Of a stretch of 64,000 nucleotides of DNA, positions 15,596 to 24,365 are shown one piece after another. Both the position numbers and the translations under genes were made by a program. This DNA is from Chryseobacterium taichungense (GTDB lineage Bacteria > Bacteroidota > Bacteroidia > Flavobacteriales > Weeksellaceae). The number at the start of each line of letters is the position of its first letter. Positions within the stretch are counted from its first letter, which is position 1. The notes below the pieces were generated by a model. It did not search any database, was not told the DNA's origin, and was given only the letters and a program-made list of their open reading frames with translations. Location of the stretch: contig NZ_FOBV01000011.1 of NCBI RefSeq assembly GCF_900109935.1, forward strand, positions 1 through 64,000, read 5' to 3'.

Positions 15596-17034
15596 AGCTC
15601 ATTGATTGTCTCTTTATCATCAAAATGATGTTTTACCCCATTAATTTCCTGATAGGTTTCGTGTCCTTTTCCGGCTACCAGTACTATGTCTTTTGGCTCG
15701 GCAAATTTTATGGCCATTTTGATAGCCTCTCTTCTATCGGGAATCGAAGTGTATTTACTGAAATTCTGAGGTTCAACGCCTGCTTCGATTTCCTTTATAA
15801 TGGCTACCGGATCTTCCGTTCTTGGGTTGTCTGAAGTGATGATCGCCAATGTCGATTTTTTCGTAGCAATATTCCCCATTTCAGGTCTTTTTGCATGATC
15901 CCTATCACCTCCGCAACCGAAAACAGTGATCAGTCTTTCATTTTTAGTTCTGATATCATTAATACTGTCGAGAATATTTTCCAAAGCATCCGGCGTGTGG
16001 GCATAATCCACGATGAAAAAAATTCCACCGTCTGATTTGAATGTTTCAAATCTTCCGGAAACTCTTTTCAACTGACTGATCGCCTGCAGAATTTCGTCCT
16101 GTTCAAAGCCCAGCTCAGAAGCAATACCAAAAACAAGCAGCAAATTATAAACATTGAATTTTCCTGTAAGGGTCGTCCAGAATTCTTTCCCGTTGAAATT
16201 CAACAGCATTCCGTTAAAATCCACCTCCAGTAACCGTCCGTGATAGTCGGCCATTGTTTTCAGAGCATAAGACTTCTTTGTTGCCTTTGTATTCTGAAGC
16301 ATCACGTTTCCGTTTTTATCATCAATATTGGTGATGGCAACGGATTCAGCATCAAGCCCATCAAAAAACCTTTTCTTGGTCTTTAAATATTCATCAAAAG
16401 TTTTGTGGTAATCCAGATGATCATGAGTAAGATTGGTGAAACCGGCAATTTTAAAATGCAGCCCCTCGATCCTGTTTTGGGCAATCCCGTGAGAACTTAC
16501 TTCCATGAAGGCAAATTCGCATCCTTCTTCTACCGCCTGAGCCAGAATTTTATTAATGGTAATAACGTCAGGAGTCGTATGTGTTGCCGGAATGGCCTGA
16601 TCTGCAATTCTTATTTCTACCGTAGACAGCAATGCAGAGTCATATCCGAGATTTTTAAAAACATCAAAAAGTAAGGTAGAAACAGAGGTTTTTCCATTTG
16701 TTCCTGTAACTCCTATTAATTTTAATTTTTCTGAAGGATTTCCGTAAAAATTAGAAGCAAGCTGTCCCAACGCTTTAGAAGAATCTTTTACTTTTACATA
16801 AGTGATGTCTTCATTTAAATTGTCGGGAAACTCTTCGCAGACAATTGTTTTGGCTCCCTTCTGTTCTGATGATGCAATAAATGAATGTCCATCCGCAACC
16901 GTTCCCCTCACTGCGATATACAGGGAGTTTTCCGTAACCTTTCTGCTGTCGAACACCAATTGTGAAACTTCACGGCTTTCATCACCATGAATTTCTAAAA
17001 CTGGAATTCTTTTTAATAATTCAACTAATTGCAT
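15574..17034 (-). CDS. murE: UDP-MurNAc-L-Ala-D-Glu--2,6-diaminopimelate ligase MurE
   Basis: This 486-aa Mur ligase adds the third residue of the stem peptide. The ATP P-loop is GTNGKTSV (111-118), with NLTHDHLDYH and DYAHTPDALE further on. The motif DNPRTEDP (402-409) is the meso-diaminopimelate-specific version, so the predicted peptidoglycan is of the DAP type. The C-terminus AGKGHETYQ is also conserved. Its 3' end overlaps a pseudogene remnant. It starts 42 bp after ftsI. Confidence 0.97.
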   Translation of the reverse strand: MQLVELLKRIPVLEIHGDESREVSQLVFDSRKVTENSLYIAVRGTVADGHSFIASSEQKGAKTIVCEEFPDNLNEDITYVKVKDSSKALGQLASNFYGNPSEKLKLIGVTGTNGKTSVSTLLFDVFKNLGYDSALLSTVEIRIADQAIPATHTTPDVITINKILAQAVEEGCEFAFMEVSSHGIAQNRIEGLHFKIAGFTNLTHDHLDYHKTFDEYLKTKKRFFDGLDAESVAITNIDDKNGNVMLQNTKATKKSYALKTMADYHGRLLEVDFNGMLLNFNGKEFWTTLTGKFNVYNLLLVFGIASELGFEQDEILQAISQLKRVSGRFETFKSDGGIFFIVDYAHTPDALENILDSINDIRTKNERLITVFGCGGDRDHAKRPEMGNIATKKSTLAIITSDNPRTEDPVAIIKEIEAGVEPQNFSKYTSIPDRREAIKMAIKFAEPKDIVLVAGKGHETYQEINGVKHHFDDKETINELWKLMSK

Positions 17035-17076
17035 GTTTTTATTTTTTAATAGGATTTTATCCTATTCTCTTTGTTT

Positions 17077-19068
17077 TTAATTTTGCAGAGATAAATAAAT
17101 CCTCTGATTTTTACTGATCATGGTGCCTTCCAGTGGAAACTGCTCTTTAATTCTTCCCACTCCTTTAAAATCAACACGATATCCTAAATTCTCCAGCTGC
17201 GGAATCACGTTTTTACCGATCAATCCAACAACATTAGGCATTTGTTTATTATTAACTGCTACTTTTACATTAGGCTCAACCATTTTATTAAGGTTTACCT
17301 TTTTGTCAACCAGCATTTCTCTTTCAATATTCTGAGGTGTTTTCAGGAATGTTTTCCCTGCGATTTCTTTAAACACCGGTGCCGCTACGGTTGCTCCATA
17401 AAATCCTTTTGCCGTATTCGGCTCACTGATCATTACATAGCATGTATACTTCGGATTATCAGCAGGATAGAAGCCCGCAAATGATGCTCGGTACTTCATT
17501 GGGCCAGGAAGCCAATATTCGAATCTTGCCGTTCCCGTTTTTCCTGCCATTTTTAAATTAGGTGTAAAAATACTTTTTGCCGTTCCTTTTTCTACAGCTT
17601 TCGTTAAAGCATGAGTCATCATTTTGATTGCCTTTTCAGAAGCCATTCTGTTGACCATTACTTCAGGTTTTGCCGTGTATGATACTTTCCCGTCTTTCAT
17701 GATTTTATCGATGAATAGTGGCTTAAGCATTGTACCATTGTTGGCAACGCCGTTATAGAAAGTTGCAAGTTGCAGCAAGTTGATATTTGAAGAATATCCG
17801 TAGGCGATTGATGCTAAAGTTGCAGCGTTCCACCGTTTGTTTTCAGGGGTTACAATTTTCGGTTTTGTAATTCCCGGAAGTTCGATATCCATTTTGTCGA
17901 AGAGTTTCCATCTTTTTAAATGATCGAGGAAAATCTGCGGTTTTTCAGCGTAATATTTTGTGATTAATTTTGCTGATCCCACGTTGCTTGATTTAGCCAA
18001 AACATCACTGATGTCATAGGTACCTCCGCCGTGGCCGTCGGAAATTCTTTGCTTGGCGTAGACCCAAATTCCGTTTCCTACATCGACCGTCGTATTTTCA
18101 TCAATGAAACCATCGTCCATTGCCGCAAGAAGTGAAATGGTTTTAAAAGTGGAACCCGGTTCGATATTATCTTTTAACGCATAATTATAAGAATCAACAT
18201 AATCTCCATCGTCATTTCTTCTTAAATTGACCATCGCGCGGACTTTCCCGGTTTCAACTTCCATGACGATAACCGTTCCATGTTTAGCTTCGAAATTGAT
18301 AAGCTGTTTCTGTAAAGCCGAGTGTGCAATATCCTGAATTCTAAGATCTAAAGTAGTATAAACATCTTCACCATCAATAGGTTCCTTAACTTTCCAAAAG
18401 TCGATCGGCTTCCATTGGGATGAGTTAATTCTTTGCTCAAGTCGTTTTCCATCAGTTCCTCTTAGATATTTTGAGAAGGCACCTTCAAGTCCGGAACTGT
18501 ATTCACCATTGTCCATTCCGATCGTTCCGGCACCGATTTCAGAAGTGGCAAGCTCTCTTTTATAATTTCTGTCAACGATAAAGCCTCCTTTATTTTTTCC
18601 CTTTTTAAAAATCGGGAACTTTCTGATTCTGTCATACTGATCAAAATCCAGCCCTCTTACCAGCGTATAGTATTGGTTTTTCTTTTTTCTCTGTTCATCA
18701 AACTTCTTCCTGAACTCACCTCTTGGCTTTCCGAACATTTTGCTTAAAGAATCTGTCAGCGCACCGATGTTATTGGTATAAACCGTATCCTTCATTGTTT
18801 TAAAGTCAAGGTAAATATCGTACCGCATGACGGTTGTTGCGAGAATGGAGCCATCTGAAGCGAACAGATTTCCCCGTGCTGCTTTAAGGGTGGCTTCGCG
18901 GTAGTTTTTATTAATGTAATCGTCCTTAATTTCCTGAACATTCGTATTCTGAAGGATCACAATCCTTGCTAAAAACATGACAAACACGCACAAAGCTACC
19001 ACTGCAAAGAGGTAGCCCCAACGTAGCGTTTTCTTACGCTTGTTATCGTATTCATTTTGTTTTTGCAT
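17077..19068 (-). CDS. ftsI: Septal class B penicillin-binding protein FtsI with PASTA domain
   Basis: This 663-aa transpeptidase cross-links septal peptidoglycan with FtsW. It has a single N-terminal membrane helix (about 16-40), then a pedestal domain. The catalytic domain shows S306-T-F-K309 (acyl-enzyme serine), S360-S-N362 and K510-T-G-T513 in order. A C-terminal PASTA domain (about 609-663, starting MPNVVGLIGKN) is present, which E. coli FtsI lacks but Bacteroidota and Gram-positive relatives have. Its first codons overlap the end of ftsL by 17 bp. Confidence 0.96.
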   Translation of the reverse strand: MQKQNEYDNKRKKTLRWGYLFAVVALCVFVMFLARIVILQNTNVQEIKDDYINKNYREATLKAARGNLFASDGSILATTVMRYDIYLDFKTMKDTVYTNNIGALTDSLSKMFGKPRGEFRKKFDEQRKKKNQYYTLVRGLDFDQYDRIRKFPIFKKGKNKGGFIVDRNYKRELATSEIGAGTIGMDNGEYSSGLEGAFSKYLRGTDGKRLEQRINSSQWKPIDFWKVKEPIDGEDVYTTLDLRIQDIAHSALQKQLINFEAKHGTVIVMEVETGKVRAMVNLRRNDDGDYVDSYNYALKDNIEPGSTFKTISLLAAMDDGFIDENTTVDVGNGIWVYAKQRISDGHGGGTYDISDVLAKSSNVGSAKLITKYYAEKPQIFLDHLKRWKLFDKMDIELPGITKPKIVTPENKRWNAATLASIAYGYSSNINLLQLATFYNGVANNGTMLKPLFIDKIMKDGKVSYTAKPEVMVNRMASEKAIKMMTHALTKAVEKGTAKSIFTPNLKMAGKTGTARFEYWLPGPMKYRASFAGFYPADNPKYTCYVMISEPNTAKGFYGATVAAPVFKEIAGKTFLKTPQNIEREMLVDKKVNLNKMVEPNVKVAVNNKQMPNVVGLIGKNVIPQLENLGYRVDFKGVGRIKEQFPLEGTMISKNQRIYLSLQN

Positions 19069-19417
19069 CCGTACTGTCCAGTTTTATGAGCAATTTGTGG
19101 GGGTGGCTTTCCAGAGTCATTAAAGAGTCGCGGGCAACCTCTTTCCCCAATTCCGATTCCATTTTTACTTTGATCAGCTTGCTTTGTGCATAAGCGTTTC
19201 TTGATTTATATTCTTCCGTTTCTTCTTTAAGAGCATTGACAATTTCAATCTTCTTATTAACCAAATGATTACTGTAAATCATGGCCATCATTAATACAAA
19301 CAACAATAAAAAATACCTGTAATGTATTTTAATCTCATCACGATTCAGGAAATTCCCTTTTATAATGTCTATAAAAGTGAGTTTCTTCTGAGGGCGATAT
19401 GTTGTTCTTTTTGCCAA
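19052..19417 (-). CDS. ftsL: FtsL-like cell division protein
   Basis: This small bitopic protein has 121 aa: a basic cytoplasmic N-terminus, one membrane helix at about 36-50 (YFLLLFVLMMAMIYSN), then a coiled-coil-like periplasmic stretch (EIVNALKEETEEYKSRNAYAQSKLIKVKMESELGK). The assignment rests on size, topology and its place between rsmH and ftsI, where Bacteroidota carry FtsL; the sequence itself is poorly conserved. It overlaps ftsI, so the two are translated together. Confidence 0.85.
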   Translation of the reverse strand: MAKRTTYRPQKKLTFIDIIKGNFLNRDEIKIHYRYFLLLFVLMMAMIYSNHLVNKKIEIVNALKEETEEYKSRNAYAQSKLIKVKMESELGKEVARDSLMTLESHPHKLLIKLDSTDAKTK

Positions 19418-19508
19418 TTTTAAATGTCAATCTGTTTTGCAGTGAATCCACTTTGTTGTCAATTGTCAGTTTTAAAAAATTCACTATTGACCACTCACTC
19501 ATTAATTT

Positions 19509-20402
19509 TTAAACTTTTATTCCTGTTCTCATTTTTGCGCTTCTGGCTCTGGAGTTTTCTTCGATTTCCTTATCATCCGGAATAATCGCTTTGCTTTTTA
19601 CCAGCTCAAACGCTTTTTTATAATTTCCGTAAATGTCTCTTTCAGGCTCACCTTCAAACATTCCGTTCTTTAAAAATCTTTTTACCAATCGGTCTTCCAG
19701 AGAATGGTAAGAAATCACTACCAATCTGCCTTCCGGTTTCAAAACATTATAGGCCTGAACGAGCATTTCCTTCAAAACTTCCAACTCCTGGTTTACCTCA
19801 ATTCTGATCGCCTGAAACAATTGTGCATAGAATTTATTCACTTTATGCGGCGGAATATAGCTGAACAGTTTTTTCAGATCTTCCGTTGTGTCTATACTTT
19901 TTGTTTTCCTGTGATGAACAATATCCCTCGCCAACTTTCTTGCTTCTCTTAATTCACCGTAATGGTAAAATATATCCGCCAGCTCTTCTTCTTCATAATC
20001 ATTAATAACCCTTCTTGCATCCAGATTCTGCATCACATTCATTCTCATATCCAAAGGCGCATTGCTTCGTGTAGAGAATCCCCTGTCTGCTTCATCAAAC
20101 TGATGGGATGAAACTCCTAAATCAGCCAATACCCCATCCACCTGAGAAACACCATACATCAGCAGTGAGTTTTCCAGAAACCTGAAATTCTGATTGATTA
20201 ATGTAAATCTCGGGTCATCGATTGTATTTTTGAGCGCATCCAGATCCTGATCAAAACTGAAAAGCCTTCCATTTTCAGATAGCCTGCTCAATATTTCTCT
20301 TGAGTGACCACCGCCGCCAAAAGTACAGTCCACGTATGTTCCGTCTGGATTCGTCACCAAATCATCAACACTTTGCTTCAACAAAACGGGGTTATGATAC
20401 AT
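19509..20402 (-). CDS. rsmH: 16S rRNA (cytosine-1402-N4)-methyltransferase RsmH
   Basis: This 297-aa SAM-dependent methyltransferase was formerly called MraW. The SAM-binding motif is CTFGGGGHSREIL (26-38). ADLGVSSHQFDEADRGFS and the C-terminal VISYHSLEDRLVKRF and ARSAKMR blocks are all diagnostic. It is the second gene of the cluster, 42 bp after mraZ and about 90 bp before ftsL. Confidence 0.97.
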   Translation of the reverse strand: MYHNPVLLKQSVDDLVTNPDGTYVDCTFGGGGHSREILSRLSENGRLFSFDQDLDALKNTIDDPRFTLINQNFRFLENSLLMYGVSQVDGVLADLGVSSHQFDEADRGFSTRSNAPLDMRMNVMQNLDARRVINDYEEEELADIFYHYGELREARKLARDIVHHRKTKSIDTTEDLKKLFSYIPPHKVNKFYAQLFQAIRIEVNQELEVLKEMLVQAYNVLKPEGRLVVISYHSLEDRLVKRFLKNGMFEGEPERDIYGNYKKAFELVKSKAIIPDDKEIEENSRARSAKMRTGIKV

Positions 20403-20444
20403 GTTTAAGTTGTGTTTTTTAGCTTTAATTAATAATCAGCTTTG

Positions 20445-20903
20445 TTATTCTTCATCGAAAGCGCCCATCACATCTTCGGCAAGGCTCGCGAAATCTTCTT
20501 CGTTAATGGAAATCACCTTTTCATAAGCTTCTTTATCCCATATCTCGAAAAGTTCTCCCGCGCTGGTAATCACAATATCTTTCTGAAGATGAGCAAACAT
20601 CATAAGATCTTTTGAGATCTGAAGCCTTCCTGCGTTATCCAGCTCTACTGTTTTTACGCCTGCCGTAAACATTCTAATGAAATCAGCATTTTTTTTAATG
20701 AATCTGTTTAGTTTATTAATTTTGCCCATCACTTTATCCCAAGCATTCATAGGATAAACTTCCAGGCAGGATTGGAACACGGATCTTTTAACTACAAACG
20801 CTTTATCGTCGAAGTTTTCCATTTGTTTAATCAATGAAGAAGGAAGCTTCAAGCGGCCTTTATCGTCGATTTTACATTCATATGTTCCAATGAAATTTTT
20901 CAT
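20445..20903 (-). CDS. mraZ: Transcriptional regulator MraZ
   Basis: MraZ is a DNA-binding regulator of the division cluster with two SpoVT/AbrB-like repeats. I start it at the ATG at 20903 (152 aa, MKNFIGTYECKIDDKGRLKLP); a 13-residue upstream extension only reads through the operator DNA. The first repeat holds DDKGRLKLPSSL, the second VELDNAGRLQISKDL with the expected D-x-x-GR signature. It heads the operon and is probably autoregulated through TGGGA repeats about 33 bp upstream. Confidence 0.95.
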   Translation of the reverse strand: MKNFIGTYECKIDDKGRLKLPSSLIKQMENFDDKAFVVKRSVFQSCLEVYPMNAWDKVMGKINKLNRFIKKNADFIRMFTAGVKTVELDNAGRLQISKDLMMFAHLQKDIVITSAGELFEIWDKEAYEKVISINEEDFASLAEDVMGAFDEE

Positions 20904-20935
20904 TTGGGACAAATTTATATAATAATTTCCAAAAG

Positions 20936-20952
20936 TTCCCACTTTTTCCCAC
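20936..20952 (-). promoter_or_regulatory. MraZ box: TGGGA direct repeats
   Basis: Read on the minus strand, GTGGGAAAAAGTGGGAA holds two TGGGA units with a 5-nt spacer, the same unit and spacing MraZ recognises in E. coli (TGGGN repeats 5 nt apart). E. coli has three units; I see two perfect ones here. Autoregulation is inferred from that match. Confidence 0.7.
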
Positions 20953-21176
20953 TTTTTGCCTTAATGTTGATAAGTTTTATTAAAGATTGAATTTCAGCTA
21001 TATAATAAACTGGTATGCTGATTGTTGTACAAACTATTATTTAAGCCATAGCAAAGTGTTTGAGAAAAAATGTTTTAAAAAAGAGTTTGGTATATTATTT
21101 TTATTTTAAATTAGGCTTATCAAAATATTTTTGAGGTTTAATTTGTATTTTTGCAAGGCTTTATTAAAGGCATTAT

Positions 21177-21938
21177 ATGATATTTAGTACAAAAAAAGAA
21201 AAGAAATATACCTTCGTTGAGGCGGGAGAGGGACATCCATTGGTGCTGCTGCACGGTTTAATGGGTGGGTTGAGTAATTTCGATAAGATGGTGGATTTTT
21301 TTTCGGATAGAGGATTTAAAGTATATGTTCCTCAGTTGCCAATCTACGATTTGCCGGTACTCAATACCAATCTTACAACGATAGCAAAATATATCGCCAA
21401 GTTTATAGAAGCTCATATAGATGCGCCTGTAACCATTGTTGGAAACTCAATGGGTGGCCATATTGGGCTGATTTTAACCTTGGCCAGACCGGATCTTATT
21501 AAAAATCTTGTTCTTACAGGAAGCTCCGGTTTATATGAAAGAACTTTCGGGGACAGTTTTCCGCGAAAGAACGACCGGTCCTACATCAGAAAAAAGACAG
21601 AAGAAGTTTTTTACGATCCTGCCATTGCGACAGAAGACTTGGTAGACGAAGTTTTCTCGGTGGTTAATGACCGAATGAAAGGAATCAAAACTGTTATGTT
21701 GGCGAGAAGTGCCATTAAGCACAATATGATTCACGATCTGCCGAAGATCCTTACACCAACATGTCTGATCTGGGGAAAACAGGATAATGTGACTCCTCCC
21801 GAAGTGGCGGAAGATATGCATAAGTTCATTCCGAATTCAGATCTTTTCTGGATTGATAAATGCGGCCACGCAGCGATGATGGAAAAACCAGATGAATTCA
21901 ATGAAATTCTCTACAGCTGGTTAAAAGATAAAGTTTAA
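21177..21938 (+). CDS. Alpha/beta hydrolase
   Basis: This 253-aa single-domain alpha/beta hydrolase has a complete catalytic triad in the expected order: nucleophile S91 in GNSMGG, D203 in WGKQDNVTP and H231 in CGHAAMMEKP. The oxyanion loop is HGLMGG near 26-31. There is no signal peptide, so it acts in the cytoplasm; the substrate is unknown. It runs divergently from mraZ. A TATTTTTG -7-like element lies at 21146-21153, without a clear -33 partner. It is followed by a terminator and then engB. Confidence 0.88.
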   Translation: MIFSTKKEKKYTFVEAGEGHPLVLLHGLMGGLSNFDKMVDFFSDRGFKVYVPQLPIYDLPVLNTNLTTIAKYIAKFIEAHIDAPVTIVGNSMGGHIGLILTLARPDLIKNLVLTGSSGLYERTFGDSFPRKNDRSYIRKKTEEVFYDPAIATEDLVDEVFSVVNDRMKGIKTVMLARSAIKHNMIHDLPKILTPTCLIWGKQDNVTPPEVAEDMHKFIPNSDLFWIDKCGHAAMMEKPDEFNEILYSWLKDKV

Positions 21939-21951
21939 TTTAAAATATAAT

Positions 21952-21986
21952 AAGCCATTAAGAACTTTCTTAATGGTTTGTTTTTC
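21952..21986 (+). terminator. Rho-independent terminator after the hydrolase gene
   Basis: CCATTAAGA pairs with TCTTAATGG (21955-21963 with 21968-21976), the stem extending outward by A-T pairs, followed by GTTTGTTTTT. Confidence 0.65.
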
Positions 21987-22001
21987 TAAAAATATTTCAA
22001 G

Positions 22002-22625
22002 ATGGTTATTAAAACAGCAACATTCGTAAAGAGTAGCGGAAAATGGCAGGACTGCCCGGAACCCAATATTCCAGAATATGCTTTTATAGGAAGATCCAAC
22101 GTAGGAAAATCTTCATTGATCAATGCAATGATGAACCACAAGGACCTGGCTAAAACTTCGCAGACACCGGGAAAGACCCAGCTTATCAATCATTTTCTGG
22201 TCAATGAAAGCTGGTACTTGACCGATTTGCCGGGATATGGCTATGCAAAAGTATCAAAGTCCATCAGAAAGGATTTTGAAAAGCTGATTACCAATTACAT
22301 CCTGAACAGGAAAAATCTTGTCAATCTTTTTGTTCTTGTAGATTCACGTCATAAGCCACAAACGATCGACATGGAATTTATCCAGTGGTGCGGGGAAAGC
22401 GGTGTACCTTTTTCTATTGTCTTTACCAAAGTCGACAAGCTGAAGCCTAATGCAGCGATAAAAAATGTTGAAGATTACAAAACTGAGCTTCACAAAACCT
22501 GGGAAGATCTTCCTGAAATCTATGTAACCTCAGCAGAAAAAAAAGAAGGCTGTGACGAAATCCTTGATTTTATTGAAAAAACAAATGATTTTTTAACATT
22601 AAATAATGTAAGTTTTGAAGACTAA
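22002..22625 (+). CDS. engB: Ribosome biogenesis GTPase EngB/YsxC
   Basis: This 207-aa GTPase is of the TrmE-Era-EngA family and is required for large ribosomal subunit assembly. The G1 loop is GRSNVGKSS (30-38), the switch region TPGKTQ precedes G3 DLPGYGYA, and G4 is TKVDK, followed by the G5-like TSAEKK. Length is normal. It overlaps the following acetyltransferase gene by 11 bp. Confidence 0.96.
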   Translation: MVIKTATFVKSSGKWQDCPEPNIPEYAFIGRSNVGKSSLINAMMNHKDLAKTSQTPGKTQLINHFLVNESWYLTDLPGYGYAKVSKSIRKDFEKLITNYILNRKNLVNLFVLVDSRHKPQTIDMEFIQWCGESGVPFSIVFTKVDKLKPNAAIKNVEDYKTELHKTWEDLPEIYVTSAEKKEGCDEILDFIEKTNDFLTLNNVSFED

Positions 22626-23091
22626 TATTATCTGGAAAATCAAAACTTTTGATGAATTTACCGTTCCGGAATTGTACAATGTTTTAAAAGCAAGAATTGA
22701 TGTTTTCGTCGTAGAGCAAAACTGCCCCTATCCCGATCTCGACGATTATGATCAAAAAGCCGTTCATATCTGGGCCGAAGAAAATGGTTACGTTCTTGCA
22801 AACTGCCGTATTTTCGACAGAGGAATAAAATACCCTGAAGCATCAATCGGAAGAGTACTCACCACCGAAAAGGCAAGAGGGAAAAGACTGGGGAAACAGC
22901 TGATACAATATGCGCTTGATACGATCGAAGCACGTTTTCATACGGATGAAGTGAGAATTTCTGCACAGGATTATTTATTGAAATTCTATGGAGAATTTGG
23001 TTTTGAAGATACCGGTAAAAAATATCTTGAAGACGACATCCCTCATACGGAAATGCTTTATCGGAAAAACAATAAAAGTTTTTCATATTGA
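22615..23091 (+). CDS. GNAT acetyltransferase, ElaA family
   Basis: This 158-aa protein matches the ElaA branch of GNAT N-acetyltransferases. The N-terminal LYNVLKARIDVFVVEQNCPYPDLDDYD is the ElaA signature, and the acetyl-CoA loop is in SIGRVLTTEKARGKRLGKQL, with RGKRLG as the pyrophosphate-binding turn. The acceptor substrate is unknown. Overlap with engB indicates one transcript. Confidence 0.9.
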   Translation: MKTNIIWKIKTFDEFTVPELYNVLKARIDVFVVEQNCPYPDLDDYDQKAVHIWAEENGYVLANCRIFDRGIKYPEASIGRVLTTEKARGKRLGKQLIQYALDTIEARFHTDEVRISAQDYLLKFYGEFGFEDTGKKYLEDDIPHTEMLYRKNNKSFSY

Positions 23092-23138
23092 TGGAGCCTT
23101 TTTAAATATAATCTGATAAGGCTTCTTACAAAATAAAT

Positions 23139-23330
23139 ATGACATCGTCCAAAGTATACAAGAGACCGGATAAAATGTATAAGGCTTTGGCAAAAGTATA
23201 TAAAGCTTTGTCCAAAATAGATATGCCTTTGGCTCAACTTAATAAACCTTTGGCAAAAACAAATATGACACCGGCCAAAGTATATAAGCCATCCGCCAAA
23301 ATAAATAAGGCATCCGCTGAATTAAAATGA
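23139..23330 (+). CDS. Micro-ORF made of eight 7-residue repeats
   Basis: It encodes 63 aa, almost all of them (residues 5-60) eight consecutive heptapeptides of pattern K-x-Y/N-K-x-x-A, for example KMYKALA, KVYKALS, KVYKPSA, KINKASA. The product is very basic, lacks a signal peptide and is not recognised. All eight units have exactly the same length although they diverge in sequence, with most change compatible with an open frame. It lies 47 bp after the acetyltransferase gene and just before a strong shared terminator. It could instead be a non-coding tandem repeat that happens to stay open. Confidence 0.45.
   Translation: MTSSKVYKRPDKMYKALAKVYKALSKIDMPLAQLNKPLAKTNMTPAKVYKPSAKINKASAELK
23151..23318 (+). 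repeat. Eight 21-bp degenerate tandem repeats
   Basis: The unit is roughly AAAGTATATAAGGCTTTGGCA, eight times without a length change. There are no unique spacers, so it is not a CRISPR array. Confidence 0.75.
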
Positions 23331-23340
23331 CCCCTATTTT

Positions 23341-23384
23341 AAATAACTAAGGCTGTCTCAGATTTGAAACAGCCTTAGTTATTT
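23341..23384. terminator. Bidirectional terminator between convergent genes
   Basis: A perfect 16-bp stem joins AAATAACTAAGGCTGT (23341-23356) and its complement (23369-23384) over a 12-nt loop. It serves the rightward engB-acetyltransferase-micro-ORF unit and the leftward msrA gene. Confidence 0.8.
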
Positions 23385-23385
23385 A

Positions 23386-23937
23386 TTAATCATTCAACAT
23401 TCCAAGCTCGCCGAAATGCTTTTTAAATTTCTGAATTTTCGGCCCGACAACAGCACTACAGTAAGGCTGCGTAGGATTCTCATTATAATATCCCTGATGA
23501 TACTGTTCTGCCGGCCAGAATTTATCGAATTTGGTTAATTCTGTTACATAAGTTCCCTGCCATCTACCAGACTGTTTAGACATTTCAATAGCCTCTTCAG
23601 CCTTTGCCTTTTCTGCATCATCTTTATAATAAATTACCGAACGGTATTGGGTACCTATATCATTACCCTGCCTGTTCAATTGCGTTGGATCATGGAGGAA
23701 AAAGAATACATCCATTAATTGTTCATAAGAAATAATGGCCGGGTCATAAGTGATTTGTACCACCTCCGCATGACCTGTTTCTCCGGTGCACACTTCTTCA
23801 TACGTCGGATTATCCTTATGCCCTCCGGAATATCCAGAAATTGCAGATTGTACACCTTTCAGCATATTAAAACAGCTTTCCACGCACCAAAAACATCCAC
23901 CTCCAAAAGTGATCTGCGCTAAATTATTATTATCCAT
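23386..23937 (-). CDS. msrA: Peptide-methionine (S)-S-oxide reductase MsrA
   Basis: This 183-aa enzyme reduces methionine-S-sulfoxide in proteins. The catalytic cysteine is in GGGCFWCVE (C15), followed by SGYSGGHKDNPTYEEVCTGETGHAE, DPTQLNRQGNDIGTQYRS and the C-terminal YHQGYYNENP. I start at the ATG at 23937 (MDNNNLAQ). A 40-residue upstream in-frame extension contains a hydrophobic stretch and could make an exported form, but it has little family support. There is no fused MsrB domain. Confidence 0.93.
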   Translation of the reverse strand: MDNNNLAQITFGGGCFWCVESCFNMLKGVQSAISGYSGGHKDNPTYEEVCTGETGHAEVVQITYDPAIISYEQLMDVFFFLHDPTQLNRQGNDIGTQYRSVIYYKDDAEKAKAEEAIEMSKQSGRWQGTYVTELTKFDKFWPAEQYHQGYYNENPTQPYCSAVVGPKIQKFKKHFGELGMLND

Positions 23938-24311
23938 TCTAAAGTTGATTATTGTATTTAAATATTTTTTCTTGTAAGGAATAGTAATGGAGAAAAAACA
24001 GATCAAAAATAAGGAAAAGTTTTTCAATTTCTGCGCCAGGATGTGATTCAAATCCAAATGACAATGATAGATCAGACAAATTATTTTTACAGGAGCTTTA
24101 TGTATAATTTATTCCAAAAACAAAATCTGCAAAATCTACATGATTTTATTTAACGCAAAGAATTTATTTTCACAACGTATTATTTCAAGTAAACAAAGAA
24201 TGAATCAGCAAGCTGATTGACGAAGCTAGCGTTTCGTTTCACGCAGCAATTTATTGCCTTTGCCTTCTAATGTAAACGCAATAATATTTCTCTTTACGAT
24301 AAATATTTATC
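23938..24311. other. Gene-free stretch with a dispersed repeat motif
   Basis: I see no supportable gene here. AT-rich DNA contains, at 24223-24245, GCTAGCGTTTCGTTTCACGC, which resembles the core of the inverted arms around the GxxExxY gene (7964-7995). Confidence 0.4.
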
Positions 24312-24339
24312 AAAAAAAAGCACCCTGAAAAGGATGCTT
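24312..24339 (-). terminator. Terminator of the ROK kinase gene
   Basis: Read on the minus strand, AAGCATCC and GGGTGCTT pair with one mismatch around a short loop and are followed by eight T residues. Confidence 0.7.
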
Positions 24340-24365
24340 GTATTTATAATATAAAGACTTTCGAT

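Noticed and set aside
23151..23318. Eight regular repeats as a CRISPR array
   Set aside because: Units follow each other without spacers and stay in one reading frame; no cas gene nearby.
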